Source: Tetramitus jugosus (lineage: Eukaryota > Heterolobosea > Eutetramitea > Acrasida > Vahlkampfiidae). Taken from it: DNA of 64,000 nt. This document shows positions 52,337 through 64,000 of the stretch, piece after piece. The first letter of the stretch is position 1, and each line of letters begins with the position of its first letter. Both the position numbers and the translations under genes were made by a program. The notes beneath the pieces were generated by a model. That model saw only the letters and a list, made by a program, of their open reading frames with translations, was not told the origin of the DNA and did no database searches. The DNA is taken from NCBI GenBank assembly GCA_937625935.1, contig OW569354.1, positions 62,001-126,000 of the forward strand, read 5' to 3'.

Positions 52337-55161
52337 ATGTTCTGCACCGCTCCCATTTACGACAAAAAAGGGCGAAAACACTTTGGTCCGAGAGAAATAG
52401 TGATGAATCAATGGTCATGTCCCATCGCTCCAACTAGCCCTACGACAAGAAACTATCCAAAATCAGATGCGACTCGACGATTATTCAAATCTGCTTCGTT
52501 TTCGTCACTGGAGAAGAAACAAAGAAGTCCTAGCCCTCTCGTACTGCAAAATCAAAGGTCAGAGGAGCAAGGAAATGAGTTTCGAGCTAGTAGTGCTCCA
52601 AGAAAATTATCAAAGAGTTCTTCAGAGTCTAAATTGATGATTGAATCAGCAATGAGAGTGAAAATTAGGACGAGGTACGCGGAGAGTGCTCTCAGTGCTC
52701 CATTCTCGAGAAATTCAGTAAAACGACCACAATCTATTGATCTCGTATTTCCTATCTCACCAATCGGTAGTAGGAGTGAGCAGGATGAGGGGGAAGTTAA
52801 CGACCATTCTTTTTTCATGAACGGCAGGATTGTTGAGGAGATTGCCCCTCTGTTGACCAAGCAGAACAGCTCTGATAGTTTAACAGGATCTGCCATAAAC
52901 CTAGACATGAATAACAAAGTAGAACAAAAAGAGAACTCTAAAAGGAGCACATTTCGGCCGGTGTTCATCCCTGAGTTAGATATGAGCGAGGAAGTGGGAT
53001 TGACCAGAAAGCGCCATTCTCCCTCATACAGGGATCAAGTCGACGAAGGAAGTAGTGGTCGATCGAGTGCAAGATACTATACAGATCGATGTCATTCAAA
53101 TAGATCATTAAGCAGAAGACAAGAGAAAGTAGTTGAAGATACATCCTATCGATACGCATTAATGAGACCGGATTCACCATCAGCAAATAACAATTGTTTC
53201 AAGAATCGTGTTGCACTCAAGAAGCTTGACTGGTATAGATTGAACAACACTCCGAATGAAGGTTCAGATACTAGTCCCACAAGTTTGTATGTCCGGTCAC
53301 CGTTATCAACAAGATCAGTGTCTTTGAACTGCAGATCTTCGGGGAGTCGTTCCTTCAGTCGATCAAGTTCATGCCCTTCGATGTGGAACGACCCATCCGA
53401 TTGCCATTCGGGTGGAGTAGAGAATAATGTTGAGATATTAAACTCCCTCACAAGAGTAGAGGATGATAGTGGGTGGACTCCACCCATTCGACAAGTTGAA
53501 GAGTTGGCAAGTCATTCAATCAGGGAAGAAACTCGCGATGACATAGAGACATCTGATCCAGAGAGAACGAAAACCTTATTTCTCTCTTCTACAGCAAAGC
53601 CCTATGTATTTGTTTCTCCTTTTTCTCTATCTCCCAGTGGAGCGGGAGCTCTTAGGTATCATGGTCTTCCTGTTCGGAACTACCAGGATGCATTGCACAG
53701 ATCCAGGCTTAAGCAAATCCTGGTAAATTACATGTCAAACTTCAGGGATCAACCCTCACCAAAGAGAAGGGTTTTAATTTATGAACGAATAGGGGACATC
53801 TGTGATACGTTTCCTGAGGATGTGAAAGTTACTGCACGCACTTGTGGTCTCCTATCGATGCTAATGGAGAATCTCAGAAATGGAGATAAGATGAGAATTC
53901 AGTCAAATGAGGAGTGTAAGCACTTGATGCTGCTCCTAGGTAAATTGTGCAAGAATGATGATCAAAACAAGGAATTCTTTCGACGCAATCGAGGAATAAG
54001 TAAACTTGTGGATGTATTAAAGAATGAGAGAAGCATCTATTTGGTTGATAGTATTTATGAAACCTTACTGGGCTCTTTTCTATCAAATGACCATATTGCT
54101 ATGAAGGAGTTCAGAGAGTTTGGAGGAGTAGCAGAACTCACCCATGTCATGGAAGAATCAACAAGCGAACGAGATACAATCCTGGATATCGTATTCCGTG
54201 TTGTTCTGTGTATCTATATCTCGCGACATTTAACGGTTCAGGAGTTAATTCAAAGAGACCTGAACCTCGAAGAGTTTGCAATGAAGGGAGGAGTGAATTT
54301 GTTGTTGAGACTGTTTGCAGAGTTGAAGCAGGTAGGAGAGAAGTATGCATTAAATTTGGCTGCGTTATGCAAACATAGTGTTCTTGTTCAAAATGAAGTA
54401 AGTTCAAAGTTCTCTTTGTCATTTTCGTCTCTTACTAACAATAAATCAATCAATTGGAAGCTCGCAGGTCTGGATACAATCTCAACATTCCTTAATTACA
54501 TTCTCAAACATCCTTCCTGCGAGATTTTAGAAACAGTATCAGCTATATGTGACAAACATGAAGCTCTCCAACAATCATTCAGGGAAATGAATGGTTTTAT
54601 AGTATTTGAGAAACTAGTAAGTGCTACTTCAACGTCGGTTTCAATCAAGTTAGCTATCCTTCGAGCTGCTGGTACTATATGTCTCGATAATACGGACAAT
54701 ATTGAGCAAGCCCATCGGAGTGGTTTTACACTCAGTATCTGTCGGATGATAGGGGATAACCAATACGCGATTGAACTTGCTAGAACTGTGAACGTTATCA
54801 GCCGGGGCATGCCCACAATCAAACAACCTTTTCAGGGTGCATTCCACCGTTCGTCAACACTATACAACAGATCGATATAGGGAAATACCGTTCGATGGAA
54901 GAGTTTTTGGTAGTGTATGTAGATTGTGCTTGTGACAATAGAATCTCGAATATTTCTAACCCTATCATTGTCAATAGAATCAGAACTATGAGTCAAGCGA
55001 TACTTGTACTCTGTGATGGTCATTACAACAATAATGCACTCGCTCAACACTATCTCCGAACCGAAAGTTTGATACGTTGCTTAAAGTTACTTGTTCCCAA
55101 TTCAGAAGAGCATTCCTTAGTGACAAGTTTGATTCGTCTTTTATCGATCAGACGGAGATAA
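52337..55161 (+). CDS. armadillo-like repeat protein with long disordered N-terminus
   Basis: Residues 1-450 are S/R-rich and disordered. The rest is helical repeat of armadillo type (GISKLVDVLKNE, GGVAELTHVME, GGVNLLLRLFAELKQ, LRAAGTICLDN). An intron at 54398-54460 (GTAAGT donor, TTACTAAC branch, GGAAG acceptor) is 63 nt and has no stop, so the frame reads through it. Near the 3' end the coding frame changes: after LARTVNV the first frame stops at 54880, while another frame codes well to 55161 (EEFLVVYVDCACDNRISN). A second intron with a weak GTGAAC donor (54788) and a CAACAG acceptor (54870) would join them, giving about 892 residues; a frameshift is the alternative. Confidence 0.7.
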
Positions 55162-55208
55162 AGGTGAAGGAGTTTATCGACGTTTTTATTCAATAGAGTT
55201 GAATGTCC

Positions 55209-56126
55209 TTACGGATTCAAAAAGTTTCGTATCTTCTTACCGAATGATTTTGGAGAACCGTTTGCTTGTTGCTGACGATATTGCTGTACCTGTTGTTCAT
55301 ACAGCTGCTGTTGAAACTGTTGCTGATGCTGAACTTGAACGGGTATGTTCTGATATTGATTAACCACTGCTTGCTGAGTATTTACATTGCCTGCTTGGGT
55401 GAGGACAGGTGTTGACACAGATTGGGCCGAAGGAGATTGTTGTATCTGTCCAGAAATTCCTGCTGCTTGTTCAAGGCGAGATGGAACTGTTATGACCGAG
55501 ATTGGTTTGTCAGAGAACAGGGGAAACATGCTCAGTATTTGATAGAAACCGATATCTTGCATCAGCATGTCCTTCTCAGTTGAGGTTAAAGAGGAAATAT
55601 CTGTGCTGACATCATATCCTCTCAAATGTTTCAGAATAATGTGAAACAATGAGCCATCCCGATCAATAAAGTGCTCTTCTGTCTCCTGGTCTTGATCCGT
55701 ATGGAAGGCGCCTGAGAACATGGCACCAAATATAGAATCCCTGTCTCGAGTTATAGTCAACATGGAAGTGGTGTACTTGCAGCCTCCGATATTGAGTTTC
55801 ACCTGAGATGATCTTCTGGTAAAGCAAAGTTCCATCTTCTTGGCCATCAAGTCCAGGTACTCTTGTTGTTCCTTGATTTCCCCTGCCATTCGTTCATTGT
55901 TCTCTTGTTGTTCTTTAATGCTCTCAGCCAGCTGTTGGAGTTGTTTCCGCTCCTTCTCTATGGTTTTCCACTCCTCCTTTGTTGAGATTTTGATATTTGA
56001 CAAGGTATGAGCTAATTCTAATTGGGCAGTGTCAATCAGGATGTTCAATTGTGACACTTGTGACTCCGTAGAGGTTCCTTGAGAATGATCAGTTGTTAGA
56101 TCGTCCATAGTTTGGGCTGTATTCAT
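55209..56126 (-). CDS. BTB/KCTD-type domain protein with coiled coil
   Basis: 305 residues. A coiled coil (about 25-105, KEEWKTIEKERKQLQQLAES) precedes a KCTD/T1-type BTB domain (about 110-205) with VKLNIGGCKYTTSMLTITRD, MFSGAF, HFIDRDGSLFHIILKHLRG and MLMQDIGFYQIL. The tail is Q/V/P-rich with polyglutamine and ends in a basic KKIRNFLNP. Such BTB folds oligomerise, often as cullin-3 adaptors. It is the second BTB gene in the window, but without the galactose-binding-like domain of the split one. It converges with the armadillo gene with 47 bp between stops. Confidence 0.82.
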   Translation of the reverse strand: MNTAQTMDDLTTDHSQGTSTESQVSQLNILIDTAQLELAHTLSNIKISTKEEWKTIEKERKQLQQLAESIKEQQENNERMAGEIKEQQEYLDLMAKKMELCFTRRSSQVKLNIGGCKYTTSMLTITRDRDSIFGAMFSGAFHTDQDQETEEHFIDRDGSLFHIILKHLRGYDVSTDISSLTSTEKDMLMQDIGFYQILSMFPLFSDKPISVITVPSRLEQAAGISGQIQQSPSAQSVSTPVLTQAGNVNTQQAVVNQYQNIPVQVQHQQQFQQQLYEQQVQQYRQQQANGSPKSFGKKIRNFLNP

Positions 56127-56329
56127 GTTCTTCTTACGTACGAGAGAAAACTCTTGGGATTTTCAATATATTGGGAGTTTATTTTGTTGTTGTATTTGAT
56201 TGGAATGGAATACAACCCAAACGGTATCAAGAAATAGAGGGGAGGATATGTGATCTTCTATTTTTGCTTCGAACTCCTTCGACGAACAAGGAAGAAGATT
56301 TTTGTTTCAAAAATAGTCTTGTATTATCT

Positions 56330-59300
56330 TCATTGTAAGAGGTTAATCTTCCAGGATACTTCACCCATAATCTCAGACACTTTCTTTGGTGTCTTTGTCT
56401 CGGGCACTGTTTGATTTTCGACCAGTGGCAGCTGGAATGATTCCTCGTACAGTTCCCGATGCTCCACGCATAGATTCATTAGAGAACTGAGTGCATTTTG
56501 GAGCTTCCTTGCATTATCAATCATACCAAAGAATAGCAAGGCCTCCAACAACCTTCCTATATCTGATTGAAGAGTCATGTCAGGTACCAGTGATTGAATT
56601 CTCGACACAACATTCTCTTCTTCGAATGGAGATCCCTTTCTGAGCTTGTGTCTCTTCTTCTTGTTACGTTGTGTTCTGTTGGAATAATGAGAGCTGGCAG
56701 TGATGGCAGTGCCAACAGAAACGCCAGAATAACCAGAAGTACCACTCTGAAGGGAACTAGTATCTGAGAAGGCATCAATATCACGTTGGAATGTCTCTCC
56801 GAACGCATCGTCGTGAGCAATTTGGGCCAATTGTTCTTCTCGCAATCTTTGCTTCTCTTCACGGATTTGAGCCAATCTCTTGAAGTATTTCTCCAACTTT
56901 TCTTTGTGCTCCTCAATCTCTTCCATCTTCTCGTCAAAGATGTCAGACACGGCAGGTCTAATATTCGTAATGACAAGATCGGAACGACCAGAGATCTGGG
57001 CAATGCGAAGTGCGTCATCCCAGAACAAATTCTTGATCAAAATCATAATTGCTTCTTCGTCATCCTTGAGATACTCACGAGTAACAAATGCAGAGTCTTG
57101 GGTCTTTCCTTGTCTTGTCAACACGGTGATGATATCTTGAGCGAGATATTTGATATCTGACTCACTCTGTTTCAAATCCTTGCATAGAGAGAAAGCAAAC
57201 TTGTACAAACCAGCCTCCTTGAATGCATCTTGAGCCTTCTCGAGGTTTCCGCTCTGCATGTAAGCAAAGGAAGCCTCTTGGTAGCTGTTTGTCTCTGTCA
57301 ATCTGTCACCATATGCCTCATAGATTGCCTTCAACTTGTCCTTGTCTTGAGCGTACAGCTCAATAGAGAGCTTGAACAACTTTTGTTGCTTAATGAGCTT
57401 CAATGCAGTTTCAAAGTGATCGTTACCTGCGAGCACAATACTACGAAGTGCTTTTTCCCATCGATTCAGGTACATGTTGATATTGTAGCGCTGAATGTTG
57501 GTTTCCTGCTTTTGTAGATTGGCAAGGAATGGCAAGTATTCCTTTGGATCCTTTTGAGAGTTCTGAGCAACCATCATGACTAGATCGAAATCGTACATAC
57601 CAAGTGCAACATCGTACAAAACATTGACATCTGCCAAGAAAATCAAATACTTCAATGAAGCCTCCGATGTAGAAGTGTCAATGAATCCTGATTCAACTTC
57701 AGTCACACGCAATGATCGAATACTTTCTAGAGCTTCTTCCAACTGTGGTGGATCGCTCTTTGCATAAGTGGTGATCATAGTTGTCAAGTACTTCTTTTGG
57801 TCAGCTCTTTGTGTCAATGCCTCTCTCACTGCCCGACAAACGAGGTTAATTTTTTGGCCAATGGCAGGATCTTCGACAGGTGTTGTCGAGTCCTTATGGA
57901 ATACGACATACTTTGTCTTGGTCACATCTTCATTTCGCAATTCAGACAGGAAAAGATTCAAGTAATCAGAGTTGGCAACCTTTTCAACAAACTCTGCTGC
58001 ATGTTGCAAGAATGCTTCTGGATTGAAATCATAAATCAGATTCATATCCAAAATATACTTTCTACAAATGACCACAGCCTCTCTATAATCAAACGCACGA
58101 AGCAGATTGGACAAATAAGCAAGAATGATGGCCTTTGGATAAATTCCTTCCAAGTTACCTCTTGGCATTTGCAAAACGACCTTGATGTCTAGTGGAACAG
58201 CTCGGACAATCTTTGCTCCTCTTTCGATATCTCTGAACGATTCGTCATACTTGGATGAAGGATTAGCAGTCGATAGATCAATAGCATCTTGAACACCAAG
58301 TTCCAAAGGAATCAATCGAAGCTTGTGGGAGAATGTTGTGAACAGCAAGAACTGATCATTCAACACAAAGGACGAGCAGTTGGAGGAGGCAATATTGGAC
58401 TGAATGAACAACACACCTCTATCAGTCAAACCAACCAATACTTCTTCGCCGGCCATTATGCATGCACCAATGGTTTGGCATGGTTGATGGAATGACTCAT
58501 CGAGTTCACTTGGAAAATCGTCAATTGGTTGAGAGAAAAGTGCGCCGCTGTCAGTCTCGACAAACAGCTTGCTTGTTGCATCGTGGAAAACAATTTGCAT
58601 AATCTTCTCTGGATATGGAATCTCCTCGATATTGGCAACAGTCAAGTTATCACGTGAATACTGAACACGCAAGAGTGTATCTGGATGAGAAGAGTCGGAT
58701 GGTAACACTCCATAAAACGTGTCATGAGAAACTTGTGTGATCAATCTTAACTTTCTAATGACTGATTGATCATCGGTGGTTGTTTGCAATGATCCGAGCT
58801 TCTTTGGTGGCAATCCAAACTTTGGAGGTCTTGGATCCGATCCCAGTTCGTAGACATCAATTGAACCATCAGACAATTGAACAAACATAGAATCAATACC
58901 AAAGAAGGATACTCTGTTGACATTTTGAGAGCAGGAGATGCTGGCAGCAGCCATTGGAGGTGGCACGAGAGCATACCTGAGTGGAGTAAAACGAACTTCC
59001 TTGCCATCGATGACAGCCATGGAACAAACATTGTTCTTTGCGAGAACTGAAGGCGAATCATGGTTCCATGCATAATCATATCTGTCATAGTTTCCATCAC
59101 TGGTAAACACGTGCAATCGCATTGGCAACTCAGAATCCCAAGTCACCAATCGTGGTTGAATATTTTCATTAGAGAATGACAATTCTTGCTTCAAATACCA
59201 ATGGTAATTGTTTCTGAACCACAATTGAATCACATCCTTGTTCGATGATGCTGCAGGAGTGAAATGCACCATTAACACATCAGATGTCAAATTCCACTGG

Positions 59301-60287
59301 ACACACTTGACGTTCGATTGACCCTGCTCCAACAAAAAGTCATAATGTTGCAATCCGTTCCGTTCAAAGAACACAATATTCGTCTTGTTCTGATTGGCCA
59401 AATATTGATGAGACGCAACGATGCTTCCATCGGGTCTATAGTGCAACGATTGCAACAAGCCAGGCATTGGCTCACTCTTGCTAAAAATGATTCCATCACG
59501 TTGCCACACTCGAATCCAAACATTGTTATTGTCATTATCATCATCACCACTTTGATCTACACTGCTCACAGCATACATTTGACCATCACCTCTCCAACTA
59601 ATCAACACTTTTTGTGATTCAATCATGACACTTGTTGCTCCTCCTTGTTGATTCTTGGATGATACTGCACTGACTGGATTGGCACTTGTAATTTGTTTGA
59701 TTGGCTTCGTGTCCAACGCATTCTCCACCAAGACTTCAAACTCCTTGGTCATTGTGAGCAGAGTGTTGGCACCAGTGGCAAAAACGACCAATTCTTGATC
59801 GGGTGACCACGACATGGCTCTCAATCCCTCTTGAATTACACCTACACTTTCACACTACACAATCAACAACAATCACAACAACAACAAAAAAATCAACATT
59901 TGTCAATTATCATCATGCTAAACAAAACAAGTAGTAGTAGTAGTGGTACATAAGAGAGTCGATTATACATCATCATACCTCATCAGAAAAAACCTTAAAA
60001 TTCAAAATATCACCCAAATCAGTCACAATACACAGTGATTCAAGCTCAGAAACATATTGAATGGCCAAAATAGAGGCCTCAGGGTTACTAATGCAACCAT
60101 CAAAATCATGAAGGTTCAACTGTTTTGTAATCTCACCAGTAAGCATGTCCAAAGCGAACAAAATTCCATTTTTGGAGACACCATAATAAAAATGTTTGTC
60201 AATGGATGTGTAACCGATAATAGTGTCATTTTGACTGTCAATGGGAAGCGAATAAAACGTTTCCTGAAGCAAGTGCAAATTCTTCAT
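56330..60287 (-). CDS. ELP1: Elongator complex subunit ELP1, two exons
   Basis: Exons 60287-59979 and 59854-56330 join in phase 0 across a 124-nt intron (GAG/GTATGA, TTGTGTAG acceptor), giving 1,277 residues (human about 1,330). The splice restores the family segment ending GLRAMSWSPDQELVVFATG. The N-terminal half is a double WD40 propeller; the rest is helical repeat. Characteristic C-terminal features are YLPFLANLQKQETNIQRYNI, RWEKALRSIVLAG and a basic RTQRNKKKRHKLRKGSPFEE stretch that in other species binds tRNA. ELP1 scaffolds the Elongator complex that adds the cm5 group to wobble uridine 34. It lies 199 bp downstream of CTU2 on the same strand. Confidence 0.96.
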
Positions 60288-60486
60288 GGTGGTTGTTGTT
60301 TTTTTTTGTGTGTTGTTGTTTGATTTTTCTCAGTGTTGGTTTGTCGGTGTTTGTTGTTGTGAAATTTGGTGATCGGTGTTTTGTGAAGCGGTTCAATTTG
60401 CGCCTTGAAGTAATTTTTTTCTGAGATTGCACTGTGGGTGTTTGAACACTGGCTTGTTGGTTGTATTGCATAAATGTTGGTTTTGT

Positions 60487-61857
60487 TTATAGGCTATCGT
60501 CCAACAAGAATTGTTCAATGTCACGTCTCTGGGCCATTCTCTTGAACCCTTGCTTGTTTTCCTTGTGGAACTCTGACAAACGAACGCATCCCATGCACAT
60601 GCCATATTGAGCATATGGCGCAGTAATGATATTTTCTCTGCAGACAGGACAATCTGGCTCTGTTTCTTGTTGCTCTGCGTCATCAAATCTTAGCTTTAAC
60701 TTATCTCCCGTTCTCAGAATCGTGAACACTGTTGCGGGATAATTTTGTTGCAAGTAGGCAATAAAGGACTCTGTCACACCTTGAATCGAGTTCTTTGTCT
60801 TCCAGTCCACACTCGCACAAAACACACCAAACTTGGTCACTGGAACCTTTTGCAAATACAGGTAATGAGCAATTTCAGTCGCTAATATTTCTCTCATTGG
60901 TTGCAAAAAGACAACCTTTGTCTTGTTATCACTCTGAGCACCACTGGCATTGGCCAATGAGAACCTAAATGGCATCAGCAGAGGAATATTAGGCCTTCCC
61001 ATGGCTAAATTAGCCAATGCAGTAATGGCCAAATGAGTTGCATCTGTTCCAATCATCACATGCGAGAAACCAAGTTTCTGTGCATACATTTCCAATGCTT
61101 GCTTGATCAAAAACCTTCGCGCATCTTGAAGCTCAGAATTTTCTGCATTTTTTCCTTTGGCGCCCGTAAATCCCTCCATCAGCGAGTGATAATCGGGGAA
61201 AAATTCCTCAATGGAAGCGGTTGAAAAGCCCAAAAATGCTCCTTGATTGGCAAACAGCTCTCGAACATAATTCTCAAGCTCCAATACGTGATGATCACTC
61301 ACTAATTGATCATTTTGATGCTCTCTCAGATACACAACATGATACTTGAAGTGAATGGTCCGTTTTGCCTCATTTGCGTTACAATTGAGAATGCACTGTA
61401 AGAGTGCCAAACTTCTCAATCCTCCACTACATCCAATCAAAATGTTTTCGCCCTTTGTCACCAGTCCACAACGATCTGGATGACTCAATGACAACTTGAA
61501 TTGACGATAGAGGTCACTAATGAGCTTTTCAGATGAAATGGCTCCACCACGACGACCCATGTGAGATCCTCTTTCAATAATGGTGGTGGTGGTGGTTTGT
61601 GATGATGATGATTGGTCATTATTTTTGGTTGTTCGTATTTTGGGTGTGGGATGAGTGACACCAGAGTCTTCATTGGAAGAGCAACCTCCTCCACCTTCAT
61701 TGCTATTGTCATTGTTACTTGTTGTTGTGTCGTTGTTGTTGTTGTTGTTGTTTTTAGTAGTATTATTACAACATGTATTGTTGGTATTGTTGGTGGAGGT
61801 ACATGTTGTGGTGGTGGTGGTACAGTCACACGACTTTGTTTCGTCCGTACAGGTCAT
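60487..61857 (-). CDS. CTU2: cytoplasmic tRNA 2-thiolation protein CTU2/Ncs2
   Basis: 456 residues. The first 100 are T/N-rich low complexity encoded by ACN and AAC repeats. The fold starts with SEKLISDLYRQFKLSLS and a PP-loop-like IGCSGGLRSLALLQ. The GTDATHLAITALANLAMGRP motif marks the CTU2 branch, followed by LQPMREILATEIAHYLYL. Two zinc pairs are at the C-terminus (CPVCRE, CMGC). CTU2 partners CTU1 to thiolate wobble uridine 34 in Lys, Glu and Gln tRNAs. The PP-loop has SGGLRS, lacking the usual aspartate, as fits the non-catalytic partner. Confidence 0.94.
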   Translation of the reverse strand: MTCTDETKSCDCTTTTTTCTSTNNTNNTCCNNTTKNNNNNNNDTTTSNNDNSNEGGGGCSSNEDSGVTHPTPKIRTTKNNDQSSSSQTTTTTIIERGSHMGRRGGAISSEKLISDLYRQFKLSLSHPDRCGLVTKGENILIGCSGGLRSLALLQCILNCNANEAKRTIHFKYHVVYLREHQNDQLVSDHHVLELENYVRELFANQGAFLGFSTASIEEFFPDYHSLMEGFTGAKGKNAENSELQDARRFLIKQALEMYAQKLGFSHVMIGTDATHLAITALANLAMGRPNIPLLMPFRFSLANASGAQSDNKTKVVFLQPMREILATEIAHYLYLQKVPVTKFGVFCASVDWKTKNSIQGVTESFIAYLQQNYPATVFTILRTGDKLKLRFDDAEQQETEPDCPVCRENIITAPYAQYGMCMGCVRLSEFHKENKQGFKRMAQRRDIEQFLLDDSL

Positions 61858-62029
61858 TTTTCTAGTTGTCTTTTTTGTTGTTTGATTTTTGTTTTTGGGT
61901 TGTTGTCGGTGTGTGAAGTTTTATGTGTGCCTTTGGAGAAAACTCCTGCTGCAATTCGAATTTTGCATGGAGGAGTTTTTTGATGGTTTGTTGTATACAA
62001 TGTGAGTGTTGGACTTTATCGATTTTTTG

Positions 62030-63824
62030 TTACTTGGTTCCGGTGGAGGGTGCATTTCCTACTTTTGGTTGACTACTCAAAGTTGTGCCAAACTCTTCAT
62101 TCCATGCAATCAACTCTTTGATATTCTTCTGTGACACTGTTGGTCTCACGCGACCGAGAGAGGCCTGGAAATCCTGGAGTGTGATTGCTCTCAATTGATC
62201 CGGTTGTAAAGTCAATAGTTGTTGACTGTTAATCTCACGAATTCCTACCATGGCGGACTCCTGACATAACGCTTTCATATCACTACCACTGTAACCTTCA
62301 GTCATGGACGCAATTTGATCGTAGTCTTGTGGACTCAAATTGACAACGTTGGATTTCAAGGCATTTTGAATGAGAGCTAGACGGGCTTCCTTATCGGGCA
62401 AAGGAATATAAATTCTCTTGATAAATCTTCGAAGAATGGCATCATCCAAATCATTGGGTCTATTGGTAGCTCCCATCACCAAGACACGATTGTTGTTTGA
62501 CGTGGAAGTCACTCCATCAATCTGCACCAAAAATTCAGTTTTCATTCTTCTGCTCGCTTCATTTTCGCCCGAGCTTCTACTGGTCAGGATAGAGTCGATC
62601 TCATCAATGAAAATGACACTGGGAGCCAAGTAGTTTGCAGCAGAGAACAATGCCTTGACCAATCTCTCTCCTTCACCTTGCCACTTGCTGACAAGAGTGC
62701 TGGAGCTAATGCTAAAGAATGTAGCTTGACATTGTGAGCTGACAGCCTTTGCTAAAAGAGTTTTACCTGTTTGTTCAAAGAAAAATTGCAAGTCAAAATC
62801 AGTTAAAACTACAACTAAACTATAAGAACAAAATGAATGATAACTTACCTGTTCCGGGAGGTCCAAACAACAACACACCACGAGCAGGAGCTCTCAATCC
62901 ATAGAAAATGTCAGGTCTCAGCGATGGTAAGACAATTGCTTCGTGTAGAACTTGCTTGGCATCTTTCAAACCAGCAATGTCCTCCCACTTGACAACAGTG
63001 CCCTCACTCTCCACAACTTGATACAAAATCTGTTGGAGAAGCTTTGGATCAACACCCTGTAGCTCTGGAATTTTTGACAAATCGTCAGAGATATCTCCTC
63101 CGGCTCCTGCGTTCTTTGTAACTTCTTTTGCTCTCTGTTGGGCTTGAGAGCTGGCGACAATGGAAGCTGGGATAGCACTGGCAGGATTACTGCCGCTTAA
63201 AGCTGTATTGGCTGAAGCAGATGATCTTTGTTGTTGCTGTTGTTGCTGCAACAATTGCTGCTGTGATGTGATAGTTCCTTGTTGCTGTTGAGAGGAGGGA
63301 GCGGTTGGAGCTCCAACGTTCGGATTGGTCATTGGAGATTTGGGTGCTACATTTTGATTGTAGGACATTCCTGGTGTAGTGGATTGTGCTTGTTGGTAAT
63401 AGGTCATGGGAGCAGATGGGTTCAAATTTGGATTCATTGGAGAACTAGAAAGTTGCGGTTGATTGTAGGGAGAGGGAGAAGTCATATGACTCGGAGAATA
63501 TGTATAGCTCTGTTGTGGTGGAGGTGGAAAGGAAGCTCGTCTTTGCTGCTGCTGCTGAGGTTGCTGTTGTGTCATTATACTATTGTACTCATAGCTTTGT
63601 GATTGTGAAGGGATTGACATTGAGATTTGATCAGTCTGATTCCAACTCTGTTGATTTCCGCCAATTGGTAGACCTGGCATATAGGATGGCATATGGGGAG
63701 GGTTGTTGGTTGGATAGGGGCACGAGGAAGAAGAAGCGGCTGAGCCCTGTTGGCCACCCAGTTGAAAATTATAGGGATTATTGGGGGAATTGAATTGATC
63801 GTACGGTACTCTTGTTGGATCCAT
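62030..63824 (-). CDS. fidgetin/FIGNL1-like AAA ATPase, two exons
   Basis: Exons 63824-62849 and 62766-62030 join through an 82-nt intron that splits the Walker A codon (GGAACAG/GTAAGT), giving 570 residues. The first 220 are Q/P/S-rich and disordered. The AAA domain follows: [14 protein letters not shown], Walker [15 protein letters not shown], pore loop [15 protein letters not shown], Walker [12 protein letters not shown], the [17 protein letters not shown] sensor and arginine-finger region, and the VPS4/spastin-type end [23 protein letters not shown]. The last block is closest to FIGNL1/fidgetin. Family members sever microtubules or disassemble protein filaments such as RAD51. Confidence 0.9.
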
Positions 63825-64000
63825 TGTATCGGTTTTTCTGCTCTGTTGTAGTGGTTCGTTTTGTGGTTGACTAAAAATCCAATAAATTGTTCGTCGATGA
63901 TCTCATTGTTAATTTTAGGAAGGAGTCGCAGTAAAATTACAACCGAAACTCAAGGGAACAATGTTCAAACACAAGGGACATCATGATGATTGTTTTAGGA

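Noticed and set aside
1-64000. CRISPR arrays, bacterial operons, prophage or plasmid features
   Set aside because: None was seen. The window has spliced eukaryotic genes, pol III tRNA genes and no Shine-Dalgarno-led gene strings.

Overview
The window is nuclear DNA from a free-living protist. The best fit is a Naegleria-like heterolobosean. Genes are packed on both strands, with convergent 3' ends often less than 110 bp apart. Introns are few and short (56-146 nt in the host genes), with GTA[A/T]GT-type donors and CTAAC/CTAAT-like branch points. Leaders are AAC/CAA-rich, and the coding sequence carries N, Q and S runs. Composition is moderately AT-rich, unlike very AT-rich Dictyostelium or GC-rich Acanthamoeba. 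I assign no species. The gene set (Elongator, nuclear exosome, spliceosomal RBM22, complex I subunit, cytochrome c heme lyase) indicates an aerobic eukaryote with mitochondria.

Layout, 1-31 kb: a possible 5' end of a gene at the left edge; tRNA-Ile; an NT-C2/coiled-coil/DIL protein; a 2,727-residue huntingtin homologue in three exons; a PHYHD1-like dioxygenase; a PPR protein; two unrecognised proteins, one a long coiled coil; RBM22; NDUFA5; EXOSC8 (RRP43); holocytochrome c synthase; a C2 protein with PQQAY-type repeats; a zinc alcohol/formaldehyde dehydrogenase; an F-box/ankyrin protein; a hydrophilic stress-type protein; and an extended short-chain dehydrogenase.

Layout, 31-39 kb (accessory region): a decayed non-LTR retrotransposon 3' fragment ends about 50 bp upstream of a tRNA-Lys gene. 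Next is a BTB/KCTD-type gene cut in two by a 5.5-kb CACTA (En/Spm-type) DNA transposon. The element has CACTACTA termini with a 37-bp imperfect inverted repeat (30/37), arrays of AGGTAA/CCAGGTAA subterminal motifs at both ends, and two divergent, apparently intact genes: a zinc-finger transposase and a spliced 849-residue accessory protein.

Layout, 39-64 kb: a 2,365-residue adhesion-GPCR-like protein (beta-propeller, beta-helix, fibrinogen-like, REJ-like, GPS, 7TM, RGS); an RCC1-repeat protein; a second 7TM-RGS receptor; a nu-class-like GST; an armadillo-like protein; a second BTB protein; ELP1 next to CTU2, which both act in tRNA wobble-uridine modification; and a fidgetin-like AAA ATPase.

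The most notable items are the transposon and the host gene it splits, the two 7TM-RGS receptors within 12 kb, the huntingtin homologue, and the ELP1-CTU2 adjacency. Joined exons and starts were worked out by hand from splice consensus and frame; nothing was checked by database search.
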